Assembly: GCA_964628435.1 (NCBI GenBank) | Contig: CAZVON010000017.1 | Location: forward strand, 1 to 23,635 | Length of the DNA: 23,635 nt | Direction of reading: 5' to 3' | Source of the DNA: CAZVON01 sp964628435 | Lineage (GTDB): Bacteria; Patescibacteriota; Microgenomatia; Levybacterales; UBA12049 | In this document: positions 21,685 through 23,635 of the stretch, in pieces | How the letters are laid out: each line of letters opens with the position of its first letter | Position numbering within the stretch: position 1 is the first letter of the stretch | Position numbers and translations under genes: made by a program | Notes under the pieces: generated by a model | What the model saw: only the letters and a program-made list of their open reading frames with translations | Databases searched by the model: none | What the model was told of the DNA's origin: nothing

Positions 21685-23367
21685 ATGAAATATTTCCCCA
21701 CTATAGTGGTGTTTGGTATCGTTTTCTTGATGGGGTTATTTATATGGGTAGACCCTACTTCTTCTGACGAGTTAGACGATATTACCAAAAAAATCAGTGA
21801 TCTTACGAGTGCATTGAATCAATCAAAAGCAGCAACAGCACCTCTTGAGTCACAGCTTACTAGCATGCGAAAACAAATTGCGGATATTAAAGCTCAGGTT
21901 TTTTCCCTTGAAGAAAGTATTACCGTCAAAAAGAAAAATATAGATAAAGGGTATACCGATCTTGCTAAACAAGAAGATATTTTACATAAAACCATTCAGA
22001 GCTATTATATAAAAAGTTACTACAACTCTCCTTTTTTGCTTTTTCTCTCTGCTCCTTCTGCCTCAGATTTAACCCAAGTGCTTGCTTACCAAAAAGCAAC
22101 CGCAGACAGAGACAAAGCAATTATTACCAGTCTCGCATTATCCATCCAAGACCTTGAAACCAAAAAATTGCAGCTTGAAAGTGAACAACAACGACTCACC
22201 GTTATAAAAGCATCGCTTGATCAACAATCCGCAAAACTGGACACAATTGTGCAAGGTGCCAAAGCCTACCAAGCCACTCTTTCTTCTCAAATTGTTGATC
22301 TGACAGCTAAACAACAGCAGATTCTTTCTCAAAGACTCGCAAGTTTAAATATTCCCAGATCTGCTGGAACGTCTGCGCGAGGATGTTCAGATGATCGGCA
22401 TATTGACCCCGGGTTCTCACCCAGAGTTGCTTTTTTTACCTATGGCGCTCCCCATAGAAATGGCCTCAACCAATATGGAGCTTGGGGAAGAGCCAAAGCA
22501 GGACAAAACGAAGAACAAATTCTCCAGGAATACTACCCAGGAAAAACACTTAAAAAAGACTATGACCAAGCTCTCCAGATATCAACAACAACTGGTTGGA
22601 CCGGCTCAATTGAAGATTATGTCAAACGAATTTACGAAGTACCTGATTCGTGGACAGAGAATAATCTGGCGGTATTAAAAGCCCAAGCAGTAGCCGCAAG
22701 AACATATGCCTTAAATGTAACCAGCAATGGTTCAAAACAGATCTGTACTACTGAACAATGTCAGGTTTTTAAACCCGAACCAAAAGGCGGTAACTGGGAC
22801 CAAGCTGTCGAATCAACACGAGGATGGGTACTTATGGACGGGGGAACTCCTGCATTTACCCAATACGCATCCACTCACGGCGGATACATCTTAAACATTG
22901 GAAAGTTTGATGGCGCTAGCGGCAATCCGGGAAGTTTTGCTGAGTTAAATGAACGGGCATATGACAAAGAGTCTCCTTGGTTTTACTGTGACTGGGGATC
23001 ACGAGCTGCATATAATAAAACCGCGTGGCTCAAACCACATGAGGTTGCAGATATTGTTAATACCTTACTTCTCGTAAAAGCAGACTCTTCAACAACCGAC
23101 CATTTATACCAGACTGATAATCCTCCACCTGGCGTTGACAATTGGAGCGAAGATCGAGTAAAAGAAGAGTTACGGAAAAGAGGGATCAGCCCATATGATT
23201 CTCTCTCCGATATTTCAGTCAGTGCAGATTTTGGAGGAGGCAAAACAACTTCTGTGAATATAGCTGGAAATAACTTTAGCGGCGAAGATTTTAAAAACAG
23301 ATTTAATTTACGAGCACCTGCGAATATTCAAATTGTCGGGCCGTTGTATAATATAGAGCGAAGATAA
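21685..23367 (+). CDS. Coiled-coil + SpoIID/LytB-domain protein
   Basis: 560 residues. An N-terminal signal or anchor segment (residues 1-22) is followed by a long coiled coil (about 28-225), with the pattern of PcsB/EnvC-type cell-wall hydrolase activators. Residues about 240-480 are a SpoIID/LytB domain: FFTYGAPHRNGLNQYGAWGRAKAGQNEEQILQEYYPG, LAVLKAQAVAARTYAL (its hallmark), and GGTPAFTQYASTHGGYIL. SpoIID enzymes are lytic transglycosylases or amidase enhancers that cleave denuded glycan strands. The catalytic Glu could not be assigned by eye. In this non-sporulating lineage the likely role is division or wall remodelling. It diverges from the LytR_C gene and is followed after 6 nt by a membrane-protein gene. 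Confidence 0.88.
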   Translation: MKYFPTIVVFGIVFLMGLFIWVDPTSSDELDDITKKISDLTSALNQSKAATAPLESQLTSMRKQIADIKAQVFSLEESITVKKKNIDKGYTDLAKQEDILHKTIQSYYIKSYYNSPFLLFLSAPSASDLTQVLAYQKATADRDKAIITSLALSIQDLETKKLQLESEQQRLTVIKASLDQQSAKLDTIVQGAKAYQATLSSQIVDLTAKQQQILSQRLASLNIPRSAGTSARGCSDDRHIDPGFSPRVAFFTYGAPHRNGLNQYGAWGRAKAGQNEEQILQEYYPGKTLKKDYDQALQISTTTGWTGSIEDYVKRIYEVPDSWTENNLAVLKAQAVAARTYALNVTSNGSKQICTTEQCQVFKPEPKGGNWDQAVESTRGWVLMDGGTPAFTQYASTHGGYILNIGKFDGASGNPGSFAELNERAYDKESPWFYCDWGSRAAYNKTAWLKPHEVADIVNTLLLVKADSSTTDHLYQTDNPPPGVDNWSEDRVKEELRKRGISPYDSLSDISVSADFGGGKTTSVNIAGNNFSGEDFKNRFNLRAPANIQIVGPLYNIERR

Positions 23368-23373
23368 AGATAT

Positions 23374-23635
23374 ATGACTGACATTTTCGTTTCAAAAGAT
23401 TTACCTCCTGCTTCAGCTTTAAAGTCATCTACAAAACACCCTGTTGGATTATTCACTTCTTTTTGCATAAACCCACAAGGAGTATCGTTTCACGACCAAG
23501 ATCCTAACGAACAGATTCTTCTCTTTTTACGAAAGCATTTTGCCACAAATATTCCTTGGCTTTTTTTCTGTTTTATGCTGCTTACTCTCCCCTTTCTGTT
23601 TCTCTTTGCTTCCGTATTCCTTCCCCTTCTCTCCC
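23374..23635 (+). CDS. Membrane protein, possibly PH-domain type (partial)
   Basis: The gene runs off the right edge; 87 residues are visible. The start is a disordered, Ser/Pro-containing 25 residues, followed by GVSFHDQDPNEQILLFLRKHFATNIPWLF and then a strongly hydrophobic region (about 60-87). The sequence 'xxEQILLxLRxHxxTN...W' before a membrane segment resembles CPR proteins annotated with bacterial PH domains. The C-terminal half is missing, so this is tentative. It begins 6 nt after the SpoIID-like stop and is probably cotranscribed. Confidence 0.6.
   Translation, partial: MTDIFVSKDLPPASALKSSTKHPVGLFTSFCINPQGVSFHDQDPNEQILLFLRKHFATNIPWLFFCFMLLTLPFLFLFASVFLPLLS

Noticed and set aside
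1..23635. Alternative genetic code (TGA as an amino acid)
   Set aside because: TGA ends several genes cleanly, including ATGA overlaps at 1981, 9556 and 19955, and at the end of the adenosyltransferase.
1..23635. CRISPR array, tRNA or rRNA genes
   Set aside because: No regularly spaced direct repeats, no cloverleaf-like GGTTCGAATCC arms and no rRNA-like stretches were recognised by eye. A tRNAscan or Rfam run would be decisive.

Overview
The window looks like chromosomal DNA from a Candidate Phyla Radiation (Patescibacteria) bacterium, most likely a Microgenomates-type lineage. This rests on the gene content: a VirB4/VirD4-like ATPase with a Pro/Gln-rich partner, a CvpA-CAP fusion, paired GT51 penicillin-binding proteins, a short PGK and a DUF5667 protein. 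AT-rich short intergenic regions, small imperfect palindromes and K/N/Q-rich in-frame peptide insertions in enzymes point the same way. TGA is used as a stop, several times in ATGA overlaps, so the standard bacterial code applies. No rRNA, tRNA, CRISPR array or transposase was seen.

Layout. (1) 1-1754, minus: a Pro/Gln-rich small protein followed by a type IV secretion-like ATPase that runs off the left edge. (2) 1823-8109, minus: a cobalamin/ribonucleotide reduction locus read in the order nrdR, nrdJ (B12-dependent class II reductase), cobalamin riboswitch 1, PduO-type adenosyltransferase, cobalamin riboswitch 2 (overlapping the end of the adenosyltransferase gene), a DUF71/Dph6-like PP-loop ATPase, an unrecognised 463-residue protein with a C-terminal Cys cluster, and a small DUF5522-like Cys protein. 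(3) 8318-12883, minus: a DUF5667 secreted protein, guanylate kinase, GAPDH, a short PGK and a CvpA-CAP fusion. (4) 12957-18631, plus: two paralogous class A penicillin-binding proteins flanking a secreted coiled-coil protein and a one-TM Pro-rich protein. (5) 18762-20929, minus: PfkB kinase, RpiB and Rpe, a sugar-phosphate operon. (6) 21003-23635: a LytR_C protein (minus) divergent from a coiled-coil/SpoIID protein (plus), followed by a partial membrane protein.

The most interesting part is the B12 module. NrdJ needs adenosylcobalamin and the PduO enzyme makes it. Two separate aptamer-like leaders, each ending in a terminator whose T-run abuts a start codon, place both the adenosyltransferase and the downstream DUF71/unknown/DUF5522 genes under cobalamin control. 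A palindrome resembling an NrdR box covers the spacer and -35 of the nrdR promoter.

A second theme is leaderless or nearly leaderless transcription. Eight of the first genes of transcription units have a good -10 element (-35 also present in seven) ending only 6-11 nt before the ATG and no Shine-Dalgarno, whereas several internal operon genes have a clear one. A third theme is small palindromes inserted into riboswitch arms, terminator loops and even coding sequence (NrdJ, PduO).
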